From Pirellula sp. (lineage in GTDB: Bacteria; Planctomycetota; Planctomycetia; Pirellulales; PNKZ01), in the NCBI GenBank assembly GCA_013822735.1, contig PNKZ01000015.1:62001-126000 (forward strand): DNA of 64,000 bases, given 5' to 3'. The notes under the pieces are model-generated. The model saw only the letters and a list, made by a program, of their open reading frames with translations. It made no database searches and was not told the DNA's origin. The translations under genes and the position numbers were made by a program. Of this stretch, positions 18,573 through 26,662 are shown in pieces (the stretch's first letter is position 1; each line of letters opens with the position of its first letter).

Positions 18573-19982
18573 TTACGGCAATAGTTCGACCAGAGCGGGA
18601 TCGCTCACGATGATCTGTCGTGCTCCGGAGCGATCGGCAATAACACCGGTCGCGCGGATGCGTTTGCCGCGAAAGTGTTCGGACGGGTCGGAGATGCCCG
18701 CAGCCTGGAATTTCTTGAGACCTTCGGTATTGATCACCACCGTGAAATTGTCGGCGTCGCGAAAGTTCTCCTTTGCATTGAGGAACGCCATCCGGCCGTT
18801 CTCTAATTTGTTGCCGGAGAGGACGACAAAGTCCACGCTTGCATGCTTGCCGACATTCGCGGCGACATCGGCCAGCGCCACGGCGACCGGCGGCCCGAGT
18901 TCGGCGACGGACTTCGGCGCCCCGCTCCGCTTCGTCGACGTCGCCGGTCGCGGCCGGACCGTCGGCACGAGATACGCGCCCGGTGCCGGCGTGGGTGATG
19001 TCGGCGCGAAATCAAGTTTCACCGACGACACCACCGGTCGATGGTCGGAGCCGTACGTATCCGCCGACATCGTCGCTGGTGCAAATCGCGAGGCGGCAGC
19101 GCCGGCAACATACATGTTGTCGATCGGCGTGCTGGGGAACGTGGGGAACGTCGTCTCGGAAATGTGCCGCATAAGATTGGTCATCCGCACTCCGCCCAGT
19201 TCGAGCAGGATGGCGTGCGTTTCGTCGTAACCGTCCGTGGTCGCCGTCGTGGCGAGATCGTCGCGGGCAAGATCGCGACCGTTCTTCGGGTCGGAGTGCC
19301 CGACGTTCATATCACCGCCGACCACGGCCGTGTGATCGGGAAACAACCGAATGTCTTGAGCGACCGATTCGGCCACCGCGGCGGCGACGAATTCTCGGCG
19401 GCGGGCGTTTTCGCGATCGGCCTCGCCGTCAACGCCGCGAGACGACTTCAAGTGCACGCCCACCACGGTCAATCGCACGTCGGCAATTCGCACCCAGAGG
19501 AAGCCGCGCGTTCCCAGCAGATCGGCCGGAGCAGGCAATCCGAGCTTGAGCGAAGCGGCAATCGGCAACTCGTCCGGATCGCCGTCGGCCAAATCATTAT
19601 CCGGCGTCGGATCGTACTCAATCACTTGCGTCAGCGGCCAGCGACTCAGCACCGCGACTTCCAACGCCGTAAAGTCCGGCTCGTCGCTCGGGTTGAAGTT
19701 CGAACAGGCGACATAGTAGCCGTCGAGCCCCATGGCATCGCGCACGGCCGTCGCCACGGCGGGCGTCACCACTTCTTGCAGGATCAATACGTCCGGGCGC
19801 ACCGCCGACGCAAACTCGCGCAGTTGCTCCTTGCGCTCGGCGATTCCGGCCGGCGTGAAACCTTCGTGGACGTTCCAGGTCGCGACGCGAATTTCGGCGG
19901 CCGATACCGGCGGCTGACCGATTACCGCAAGAGCCGCGAGCAGAAGCGCCGGCCGAAGCAAGCGAAATACGGAATGTTGCAT
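18573..19982 (-). CDS. Secreted endonuclease/exonuclease/phosphatase (EEP) family protein
   Basis: A 469-residue exported member of the DNase I/EEP fold. The signal peptide ends near VSAAE (residue 30), with the start at ATG 19982; the frame upstream to 20084 looks non-coding. Metal and catalytic motifs are complete: ATWNVHE (N37, E40), ILQEV (E70), GDMNVGHSD and the C-terminal SDHRPV. A Pro-rich linker near residue 330 joins a second small domain (about 360-469) with a beta-rich, OB-like pattern (HFRGKRIRATGVI). The substrate could be extracellular DNA, RNA or a phospho-lipid; the fold does not decide. No operon partner is apparent. Confidence 0.85.
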   Translation of the reverse strand: MQHSVFRLLRPALLLAALAVIGQPPVSAAEIRVATWNVHEGFTPAGIAERKEQLREFASAVRPDVLILQEVVTPAVATAVRDAMGLDGYYVACSNFNPSDEPDFTALEVAVLSRWPLTQVIEYDPTPDNDLADGDPDELPIAASLKLGLPAPADLLGTRGFLWVRIADVRLTVVGVHLKSSRGVDGEADRENARRREFVAAAVAESVAQDIRLFPDHTAVVGGDMNVGHSDPKNGRDLARDDLATTATTDGYDETHAILLELGGVRMTNLMRHISETTFPTFPSTPIDNMYVAGAAASRFAPATMSADTYGSDHRPVVSSVKLDFAPTSPTPAPGAYLVPTVRPRPATSTKRSGAPKSVAELGPPVAVALADVAANVGKHASVDFVVLSGNKLENGRMAFLNAKENFRDADNFTVVINTEGLKKFQAAGISDPSEHFRGKRIRATGVIADRSGARQIIVSDPALVELLP

Positions 19983-20105
19983 GAGGAAGCGCCGGGGCGG
20001 GTGAAGGGTGCGGGGCGTGCGACCACGCAACATCATGCGCCAACGCGCGCCGCGCGCCAACGGCAGGCCGCAAGCGACGAGCAACGTGCACCTGCCGCGA
20101 ACCTT

Positions 20106-21092
20106 TTAGAGCGGCGTTTTCCAGAATCCGAGCTGCCACCGTTCGAACAAGCGGCGTTCGCGGTCGACAAACTCTTGATGTTTCCGCAGTTCCTCGCGTT
20201 TGCCGGGCGAACTCGCAGCCACGGTGCGAGTCAGTCGCACGTACTCGTCGAAATCACTCCGCACGCGGTAGTATTCGACGAAGTGCCGGCGATGCGCCTT
20301 TTCTTCTTCCAGATAGCGTTCCTCAATCCGCTTAAGTTCCGCCGAAAGTTCCTGCATCGACTTGTCGACCGCGGCGTCGGAAGGCTTCATCTCACGCGCG
20401 ACGAACTGTTTGTTGTCGACGAGTTCGACCAGATATTGCGCCTTGAGCACGTTGCCGCGCCACTCTTGCACCAGCACCGGTGCTTGCTTCTTGACGAGCA
20501 CCGTGAGGCCCTCGTGCTGCCCTTTGCGAAACTCGGCCCAGTATTCCAACTCGCCCGCGGTCGAGTACCCCCAAAAATTGCCGTCTCGCAGAGTCGCGTG
20601 AAACTGCGCGATGAAGCGCGGCGACACGTGGTCGGCCTGATACGAAATGGCGCCCCCTTCCAGTTTGCCGTCGGAACTAAAGCCGAAGACTCCGCGCAGC
20701 AAATCATCCTTCGGATCGGCATCGAGGTAATAGGTCGTGTTTGTCGTCGGGAACATCTGCACGATGCGCCCCCGATTGGGCCGAATCATGTCACGCGTAA
20801 CCTTGCGATTGCCGGCCAGCGCGACCTCTTCAAATTCCAAACGCTTGGGAGGTGGAGGCGGAGGAGGAGGCGCCACGACCACGACCGTCGCAGTCGGTTT
20901 TGCCGTGGGTGTCGGTTTCGGCGTTGCGCGCGGCGCAAATTGCGGCTGTGAAGCCTTGGCTTGTGCCACCGGCTTCGGATCCGGCTTTTTCTCCGCGACC
21001 GGCGGCGGCTCGCAACCGACGAATCCCGTCGATGCGAGCAGTAAGAACAACACGGCGACGAGCTTGTCGTCGAAGAGAGCGTTACGTTGCAT
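20106..21092 (-). CDS. Probable lipoprotein, unknown function
   Basis: A 328-residue protein with a lipoprotein signal: hydrophobic LVAVLFLLLASTG followed by FVGC, with Cys27 as the likely lipidated residue. Residues about 28-80 are a low-complexity Pro/Ala/Lys/Thr linker ending in a run of prolines, typical of a spacer from the membrane. The remaining domain is about 240 residues and beta-rich at first (VFGFSSDGKLEGGAISY, then YSTAGELEYWAEFRKGQHEGLTVLV), resembling MORN-like antitoxin-type toxin-repeat strands. It ends in a charged helical stretch (SAELKRIEERYLEEEKAHRRH). Start chosen at ATG 21092 because the lipobox fits it. I cannot assign a function. Confidence 0.7.
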   Translation of the reverse strand: MQRNALFDDKLVAVLFLLLASTGFVGCEPPPVAEKKPDPKPVAQAKASQPQFAPRATPKPTPTAKPTATVVVVAPPPPPPPPKRLEFEEVALAGNRKVTRDMIRPNRGRIVQMFPTTNTTYYLDADPKDDLLRGVFGFSSDGKLEGGAISYQADHVSPRFIAQFHATLRDGNFWGYSTAGELEYWAEFRKGQHEGLTVLVKKQAPVLVQEWRGNVLKAQYLVELVDNKQFVAREMKPSDAAVDKSMQELSAELKRIEERYLEEEKAHRRHFVEYYRVRSDFDEYVRLTRTVAASSPGKREELRKHQEFVDRERRLFERWQLGFWKTPL

Positions 21093-21365
21093 ACACTCGA
21101 CTCCAGGAATCGAAGAGATTCGAGCGAACGTGCAAACCCGCCCCTCGTCGCATCGCGCCGCGAGCAATGGGCCCCGCCACCCCTCAGCTTAGCTGTGGCG
21201 ACTCATGGGATACAACACGGCTATTGGTCGGAGGTTCCGCGAATTTTTCGCGAATGCAAATAACGACAACTTGTCGCACCAAAGTTGCTTGATGTGCGGC
21301 GACGACACAGCCTGGCGTGCCCGATCGACAGGACCTATGCCCGTTCGAACTCCGACGGATTCCGC

Positions 21366-22205
21366 CTAGGCGTGCCGGGCCAGTTCAAGACTCATCGCGC
21401 GCAATAAGTCGGTAGCCGTGAGCATGCCGACGACCTTGCCGGACGGTTCGACCACCGCGAGTCCGTCGGACTTGCCTGCGGCCAGGTGCGCCGCGGCATC
21501 CGCCAAGGTACGAAGCGGTTCGATCACGGCGTGGTTTTGCGGCAAGAGCGAACCGACGGAGTTACTCGTGTTTTCAATCATCAGGTTGTCCGACGAGTCA
21601 TCCTCTCCGACAAGTTCGAGGCGTCGAGCGCCCCCCAATTGTCGCTGCGAGAGCACGCCGATGGCCCGAACGCCGTCGGTTACGCCCAAATAGCGAGTTT
21701 GGTGCAGTTCCAATAGTTCGATCGCTTCTTGCGGCGCGGCATCGTGGCGGATCGTCGGCCGCCACGCGCTCATGATCTTCGCGACGGGGCAACGGGCCGT
21801 CCGCGGAGCATGCTCGGCAAACTCCCGGAGGAAGTCACGCGAAGTAATAATCCCGCGCAACCGGCCTTGCGAAGTGACGGGGATCGAGTGGACATGTCGC
21901 TTGAGCATCGTCTGAAGGGCGACAAGCGGAGCAAACTCTTCGTCGACCGAAGCGACGTCGCGCGTCATCAACACGCCGGCCGCCGGAAGTCCGCAGGCGT
22001 CATCCCACCCAGCGCCCTCGACGCCTGACGGCTGCTCCGTCATGTAGCGACTCACGTCCATGTCGGAGAGGATACCGAGCAATTGGAAATCGTCGCCCAC
22101 CACGGGGACGTGGTGCATTTCATACTCGCCCATCAAGCGCAGCACGTGCGCGAGAGTGTCGTTCGGGCCAACCGTAACGGGATTGAACGTGACGAGAGTA
22201 TTCAT
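21366..22205 (-). CDS. CBS-domain protein with four CBS motifs (two Bateman modules)
   Basis: A 279-residue protein built almost only of four CBS motifs. CBS1 has VTVGPNDTLAHVLRLM and ends ILSDMDV; CBS2 ends GIITSRDFL; CBS3 (about 140-185) ends IGVLSQRQL; CBS4 ends VGMLTATDLL. Paired CBS motifs form Bateman modules that bind adenosine nucleotides or S-adenosylmethionine. No catalytic domain is attached, so it is a stand-alone sensor or regulatory subunit with unknown partner. Start chosen at ATG 22205; a longer frame to 22250 lacks CBS character. Confidence 0.85.
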   Translation of the reverse strand: MNTLVTFNPVTVGPNDTLAHVLRLMGEYEMHHVPVVGDDFQLLGILSDMDVSRYMTEQPSGVEGAGWDDACGLPAAGVLMTRDVASVDEEFAPLVALQTMLKRHVHSIPVTSQGRLRGIITSRDFLREFAEHAPRTARCPVAKIMSAWRPTIRHDAAPQEAIELLELHQTRYLGVTDGVRAIGVLSQRQLGGARRLELVGEDDSSDNLMIENTSNSVGSLLPQNHAVIEPLRTLADAAAHLAAGKSDGLAVVEPSGKVVGMLTATDLLRAMSLELARHA

Positions 22206-22363
22206 CGCAGCGACCTTGCCCAATCTGCTCATTGCTTCGAAGGCATTCAAAGCTAGGTCGCATTTTGATCACTTCAGGCAACGACGCGCGGCAGATGCCG
22301 TACGTAGCGGTTGTGCCGATTGGCCATGACGACGATCCGCGGCGGCCAAGCCCCCCGTTTGAA

Positions 22364-23350
22364 TCACCGTGCGGATGCGGGCGACGCCAACACGGCCTTT
22401 ATTTTATCGAGCAACTCCGGCGATTCGACGTCCGGCGCTCCGATTCCCAGTAAGGCGAAGTTGTCCGCTACGATCTCTTCCGGATGGATAATGTAAGTGG
22501 TATTGCGCCCAATCTTCTCAAAGAAGTCGGGCGTGGCGGAGAGTGCCGTGAGCCGCGATTTGCCGGTCTTATCGGCAAGAGCTCGCAACGCGCCGGACTT
22601 CGCATCGCGCTCCACCAACAACAGCTTCAATTCCAAGTGCTGGAAAAACGGAGCTCCGTCACCGGCTTCGGCTTGCCCCCGCGTCGACAACAAAATCGGA
22701 ATGCACCAAACCGGCTCCCCGTCGACTTTCAGCTGAATCGCGTGCTTGTGGTAAGGCGCATCGGGGTTCGTCAGCTTGCGTTCGGCAACATCCTCCGGCA
22801 ACGCCAACTCCGGGAACCGCTCAAAACCGATCGTCGCGTAAAGGCGATCCCTTAGCTCCGGATTGTGCCGCGAGAGTACGTGAAACAATTCGTGCCAGAT
22901 CAACTTCTCCACACCGGCATCGTCGGACTTCAACCGCCCTTGCGGCAAGACGACGGCGTCGTCGCGCGTATAAGCGGCACCGCTCTCTTCGTCGCCCGTC
23001 GTCTTGATCAGGAGGACGCGCTTCGGCAAAGCCTGAGCGTACTTCTTGCTGCGCTCTTGCATGCCGGTGAGAATCTTCGTGATGCGAGCCTGCTCTTCGT
23101 CGCTCCAAGGCAGCACGCTCAAGCGCGCCACGGCGACGTAGTCGTCAACGCTCATGTTTTTCGACGTCCGCAGTCGAACGGCAAGGTCGAGCTTACTGAG
23201 CCGATCCAAGTAGACGTCGCGTTTGCTCAGCGCTGCTTTCCCTTCCTCGATGGTCGCGAAAACGACATGCGTGTCGGTGCCCAGCATGACGTCGGCATGG
23301 GCAGGCGACGACAGGCACATTGCGGCAATGACGAGCAGAGCCGTACGCAT
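22364..23350 (-). CDS. Secreted putative zinc metalloprotease (HExxH)
   Basis: A 328-residue protein with a clear signal peptide (MRTALLVIAAMCLSSPAHA, cleaved after residue 19). A zinc motif HELFH lies at 153-157, with H162 soon after. Near the C-terminus HPEEIVADNF (289-298) could supply the third ligand as a glutamate, as in gluzincin-like proteins. No named peptidase family is recognised. Proteolysis is inference: the zinc motif is seen but the fold is not confirmed. Start chosen at ATG 23350 to place the signal peptide at the N-terminus. Only 74 bases separate it from the bifunctional-nuclease gene. Confidence 0.7.
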   Translation of the reverse strand: MRTALLVIAAMCLSSPAHADVMLGTDTHVVFATIEEGKAALSKRDVYLDRLSKLDLAVRLRTSKNMSVDDYVAVARLSVLPWSDEEQARITKILTGMQERSKKYAQALPKRVLLIKTTGDEESGAAYTRDDAVVLPQGRLKSDDAGVEKLIWHELFHVLSRHNPELRDRLYATIGFERFPELALPEDVAERKLTNPDAPYHKHAIQLKVDGEPVWCIPILLSTRGQAEAGDGAPFFQHLELKLLLVERDAKSGALRALADKTGKSRLTALSATPDFFEKIGRNTTYIIHPEEIVADNFALLGIGAPDVESPELLDKIKAVLASPASAR

Positions 23351-23424
23351 AATTTGCTTCCATCCATCTAGCGACACGTCGGCCTTACGGCTCGACGCTC
23401 GCCCAGTTCTCACAGCGATCGCGA

Positions 23425-23832
23425 TTAGTTTTCACCGAGCACTTCGTTCAATACGTCTTCGGAGACGTAGATCGGCAACGGCGGATCGCAAGTAACCGCC
23501 ACGGCGATCGCATCGCTTGGTCGGCTATCGATTTCGACCACTTCGCCGTCCTGCTTCACGCGCAAGCGTGCGAAGTACGTGTGGTCCTTGAGTTCCGTGA
23601 TCATCACGCTCTCAAATTCGCCGCCAAGGTTTTGCACGGCGCTGACGATCAAATCGTGCGTCAACGGTCGCGGTTTCGGCACGCCCTTGACGCAGCGATC
23701 GATGCTCGTGGCCTCAAAAATGCCGATCAAGATCGGAAACGAGCGTTCGCCGTCGACCTCCTTGAGGAAAATGACCTGTTGATCGTTGATCTCGCTGATC
23801 ACGATCCTCGACAGCTCCATTTGCACAGGCAT
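23425..23832 (-). CDS. Bifunctional nuclease (DUF151) family protein
   Basis: A 135-residue protein of the BFN/DUF151 family. It has the family's compact core: PILIGIFEATSIDR, then the signature SRPSDAIAVAV near residue 105, and an acidic C-terminal helix (YVSEDVLNEVL). Plant members show RNase and DNase activity; bacterial members are mostly uncharacterised, so nuclease activity here is family-based. The start ATG 23832 (MPVQMELSRIVI) fits the family start; upstream frame to 23970 is not conserved in character. It is separated by 209 bases from the next operon. Confidence 0.88.
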   Translation of the reverse strand: MPVQMELSRIVISEINDQQVIFLKEVDGERSFPILIGIFEATSIDRCVKGVPKPRPLTHDLIVSAVQNLGGEFESVMITELKDHTYFARLRVKQDGEVVEIDSRPSDAIAVAVTCDPPLPIYVSEDVLNEVLGEN

Positions 23833-24041
23833 ACAGAATCCTTCGGCACGAACGCGCCCGACGTCGGGGCGAGTGAGAGATGCGATGCTTCGATTATACG
23901 AGCGGCGTGCGCACGATTGCCAGTAGCGCGACAACGGCGATTTTCTCACCGCACAAGAGTTGCTTGACATTGAGCCGGCGTTGTGTACCCGTCGCCGGAG
24001 ATTTGTCGTTCCGCGTGGAGTCTACGTCCTTTCGCTCGGCC

Positions 24042-25343
24042 TTATTTGGGCGGCAAGCGAAACCAGGCCGATTCGGCCGGGAAGAACTGCGAAAGGTGCA
24101 GTCGATCGTAGCGATAATGGGCCAGGACGCGGAGAATCGCTGCGCGCTCGGTCCGCACATAGGCCTCGTCCGGACAAAGCGTAACGACCCAAGCCGCGAA
24201 GACCGGCTCGCGCATATAGTCTTTTTCCAGATGCAACCGGGGCGAAGCGCGACCTTGCACGCGCAGCCCGGCGACGGCCACGGCGACCGCTTCGGCTTCG
24301 CTGTGCTGCGGCTTCCAAGCCTCGTTCATGATGCGCCAGTTTTGCTCGAAGTGCTCCTTGCCGTCGACATCGAACTTCTCGATCAGCGGCAGGCTCTTGG
24401 CCGAGAGTTCCGCACTGTGGCGCAATCCTTCGGCGTAGGCGGCCTTCCACGCATCGTTCGTTTCCAACTCCCACAGTGCTCGGAGCGCCGTCACGCCGAC
24501 GCTGCCGGTCCAGGAATGGCGGGGGCCTTGGCCGGGATCGAATACCAATCCGGTGCGGCAAATTTCCAGCCGCGTTCTTTGGCTCTCGCCGACTCTCTCG
24601 ACCAGCGCGGCGCGATAGAGTTCGTCCCACCGTGCTTCGCCCGTTAGTCCATGCATGGCTTTCAACACGAACAACCGCCGCGGCGCGCCTTCCCAGCCGG
24701 GCGTATTGAAGTTGCCGCGATACGTCGACGGTCCGCCGTCACACGGCATCCGCCAGTCGCACTTCTCTAAGACGTCGATGATCTCGCAGAACCGCTTCGT
24801 GAGCCTCTGACGCTCTTCGTCGCTCTGTGGAACGTCTTCCTGCAAGTAACGCCAGATGCCGTAGAGCCAGGGAGTCGTTTGATCGTTGGAGCCCATCGGA
24901 TAGGTCGTCACGCCGTCGTCGGCGACGCCGCGCGCGATGAAGCCGGGCGTCTTGCCGAGGGAGGCAAGAAAGAGCAAGCCGTCGACGAGTCTGCGCGCTT
25001 TCGCCAAGTCGGCCGGATCGCGCGTGCGCTTCCAACGGTTGATCGCCCCGTCGAGATACAATCCGTTGAACATCGGGCCGTCTTCCACGGGGACGCCCCA
25101 ACTCAATGCGCTCGGCTTCATTTCGCGGCAATCTTGCGGCGAGGGTCGCAAGTATTTGCCGTCGAGATCCGTGTAGTCGAGCACCGTGTTGTGCGGATCG
25201 ACGAATCGACGCCAGATCTCCGCATGAGCTTGCTCGACCCCTTTCGCGGCACGGGCTTCGAGATCGTCGCCGCGCGCGACGGAGCAGGCGGCAGCGGCTA
25301 GCGCGACAACGGCGAATGCCGAGAGTCGGAACGGAACAGCCAT
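24042..25343 (-). CDS. Secreted protein of unknown function, glycan-operon partner
   Basis: A 433-residue exported protein with an N-terminal hydrophobic signal ending near the Cys-containing AAACSVARG. The body is rich in helical, aromatic segments (TPWLYGIWRYLQED, HFEQNWRIMNEAW, VFAAWVVTLCPDEAY), which suggests an alpha/alpha toroid like those of many glycoside hydrolases and polysaccharide lyases. I see no catalytic signature that names a family. The ATG shares TGATG with the stop of the sialidase gene, so the two are coupled and probably act on the same extracellular carbohydrate. A GTG three bases earlier is an alternative start. Confidence 0.72.
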   Translation of the reverse strand: MAVPFRLSAFAVVALAAAACSVARGDDLEARAAKGVEQAHAEIWRRFVDPHNTVLDYTDLDGKYLRPSPQDCREMKPSALSWGVPVEDGPMFNGLYLDGAINRWKRTRDPADLAKARRLVDGLLFLASLGKTPGFIARGVADDGVTTYPMGSNDQTTPWLYGIWRYLQEDVPQSDEERQRLTKRFCEIIDVLEKCDWRMPCDGGPSTYRGNFNTPGWEGAPRRLFVLKAMHGLTGEARWDELYRAALVERVGESQRTRLEICRTGLVFDPGQGPRHSWTGSVGVTALRALWELETNDAWKAAYAEGLRHSAELSAKSLPLIEKFDVDGKEHFEQNWRIMNEAWKPQHSEAEAVAVAVAGLRVQGRASPRLHLEKDYMREPVFAAWVVTLCPDEAYVRTERAAILRVLAHYRYDRLHLSQFFPAESAWFRLPPK

Positions 25344-26548
25344 CACTTTTTCTCCTCCGGCAACGGCGGCAACTTGGCGCCGTAGTACACGGCCCGATGT
25401 CGGTTATCGTCAAACGCGAAGTGGAGCCACTGGCGATCTTTCGTCACGAAGCCGTCGGGGTAGTTCATGCGACCCTTCGGACCGTCGCACGATTCCTGTT
25501 GCAATACGCGCCGATAGGGCCAAGTCTTGAGGCCGTCGAAGCTGATCCACAGCGCCATCGGGCTGCGATGCGCGGGATTGGGGTTGTGCAGTATCGCCAC
25601 CGTGTCGCCGCCAAGCGAGTAAAGCGTTGCTTTCGAGCCGGGATTGGGAATATCGCTCTTGGCGGCGAATTCCGGCCAAGTGAGACCGCCGTCCTTCGAT
25701 TCGGCGTAGTAGAGCACGCCGCCGAGTTTGTCGCCTCGGATGATCATTGCGATGCGGCCGTCGCTCAGTTCCACGATGTTGCTCTCGGCCCAACCGAAGT
25801 ACTTGTCGTTTTCCGTCAGGCGAATGTTACCGTGTTCGCTCCACGTCTTCCCTTCGTCGCTGCTGATGAGCACGCCGTTGCGCGGGTTCGTAAACTTGCG
25901 TTCCAGCGGCGGCAACTTCTGTTCGTCTTCCGGACCGATGTAGTGCTGAAACGGCAACATAATCCGGCCGTCTTTGCAGACGATATGGTTGCGAATAAAC
26001 GTCCGGTTCTGCAACCGGCCCGGCATCGGCACGGGCTTCGTCCAGGTGCGGCCGGAGTCATCGCTCGTCATCGACCAGCTACGCCAGTCGTGGCTCCAGT
26101 GCTTCGAGTGCGTCGAAAAGTAGAGTGTCGTTCGGCCGTTGCGAATCAGTAGTTCCGTCGGGCCTTGGCCGATCGTCTTCCCTTCGCGCGGGAAGCTGGT
26201 GTCAAAGGCTTCGGCCTTCGACCAAGTGCGGCCTTGATCGGTGCTGCGACTCACGGCGGTGTAGTTCTTGGGGGAAGGTTCGGTATCGCCGCCGGCGAGA
26301 AAGAAGAGGACCCAGGATCCGTCGGGGAGTTCGCGGAGCGTCGTATCACAGACCATCTTGTTCGGCGTGACGCCGTCGTAGATCACGGTCGTGCGATCTT
26401 GCTTGGCGTCGGCGGCCGCTTGCTCGGCCCACGGCGAAGATGCAGATGCACCGGCGGAGTCTTCGGCTGCGACGGCAGCGGGAGACGAGCAGCAGCTCAG
26501 CAAAACCGCCGAGCAAAAAAGGCTCTTCAGACAACAGGCATGCGACAC
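25343..26548 (-). CDS. Sialidase-like exo-hydrolase with Asp-box (BNR) repeats
   Basis: A 401-residue exported six-bladed-propeller protein of the sialidase superfamily. Asp boxes are visible as [24 protein letters not shown] and SKDGGLTW. An arginine-bearing FIRNH segment and a late [10 protein letters not shown] stretch are in line with such enzymes. The GTG start at 26548 has GGAGG seven bases upstream. The signal peptide ends near AVAAED. Many planctomycete proteins of this fold act on plant or algal glycans, so sialic acid itself is not assured. It is first of two genes, followed by an unknown secreted protein in a TGATG overlap. Confidence 0.85.
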   Translation of the reverse strand: MSHACCLKSLFCSAVLLSCCSSPAAVAAEDSAGASASSPWAEQAAADAKQDRTTVIYDGVTPNKMVCDTTLRELPDGSWVLFFLAGGDTEPSPKNYTAVSRSTDQGRTWSKAEAFDTSFPREGKTIGQGPTELLIRNGRTTLYFSTHSKHWSHDWRSWSMTSDDSGRTWTKPVPMPGRLQNRTFIRNHIVCKDGRIMLPFQHYIGPEDEQKLPPLERKFTNPRNGVLISSDEGKTWSEHGNIRLTENDKYFGWAESNIVELSDGRIAMIIRGDKLGGVLYYAESKDGGLTWPEFAAKSDIPNPGSKATLYSLGGDTVAILHNPNPAHRSPMALWISFDGLKTWPYRRVLQQESCDGPKGRMNYPDGFVTKDRQWLHFAFDDNRHRAVYYGAKLPPLPEEKK

Positions 26549-26662
26549 GCGATGACCTCCGACGGAGACGCTTGATGCGAAACGACGAACGTAGGTTCGC
26601 CATATTCGTCGATCAAGATGCCGAAGTCGAGAGGCCGCCTGTGAAGTCGCCGTCCTCCGGCG

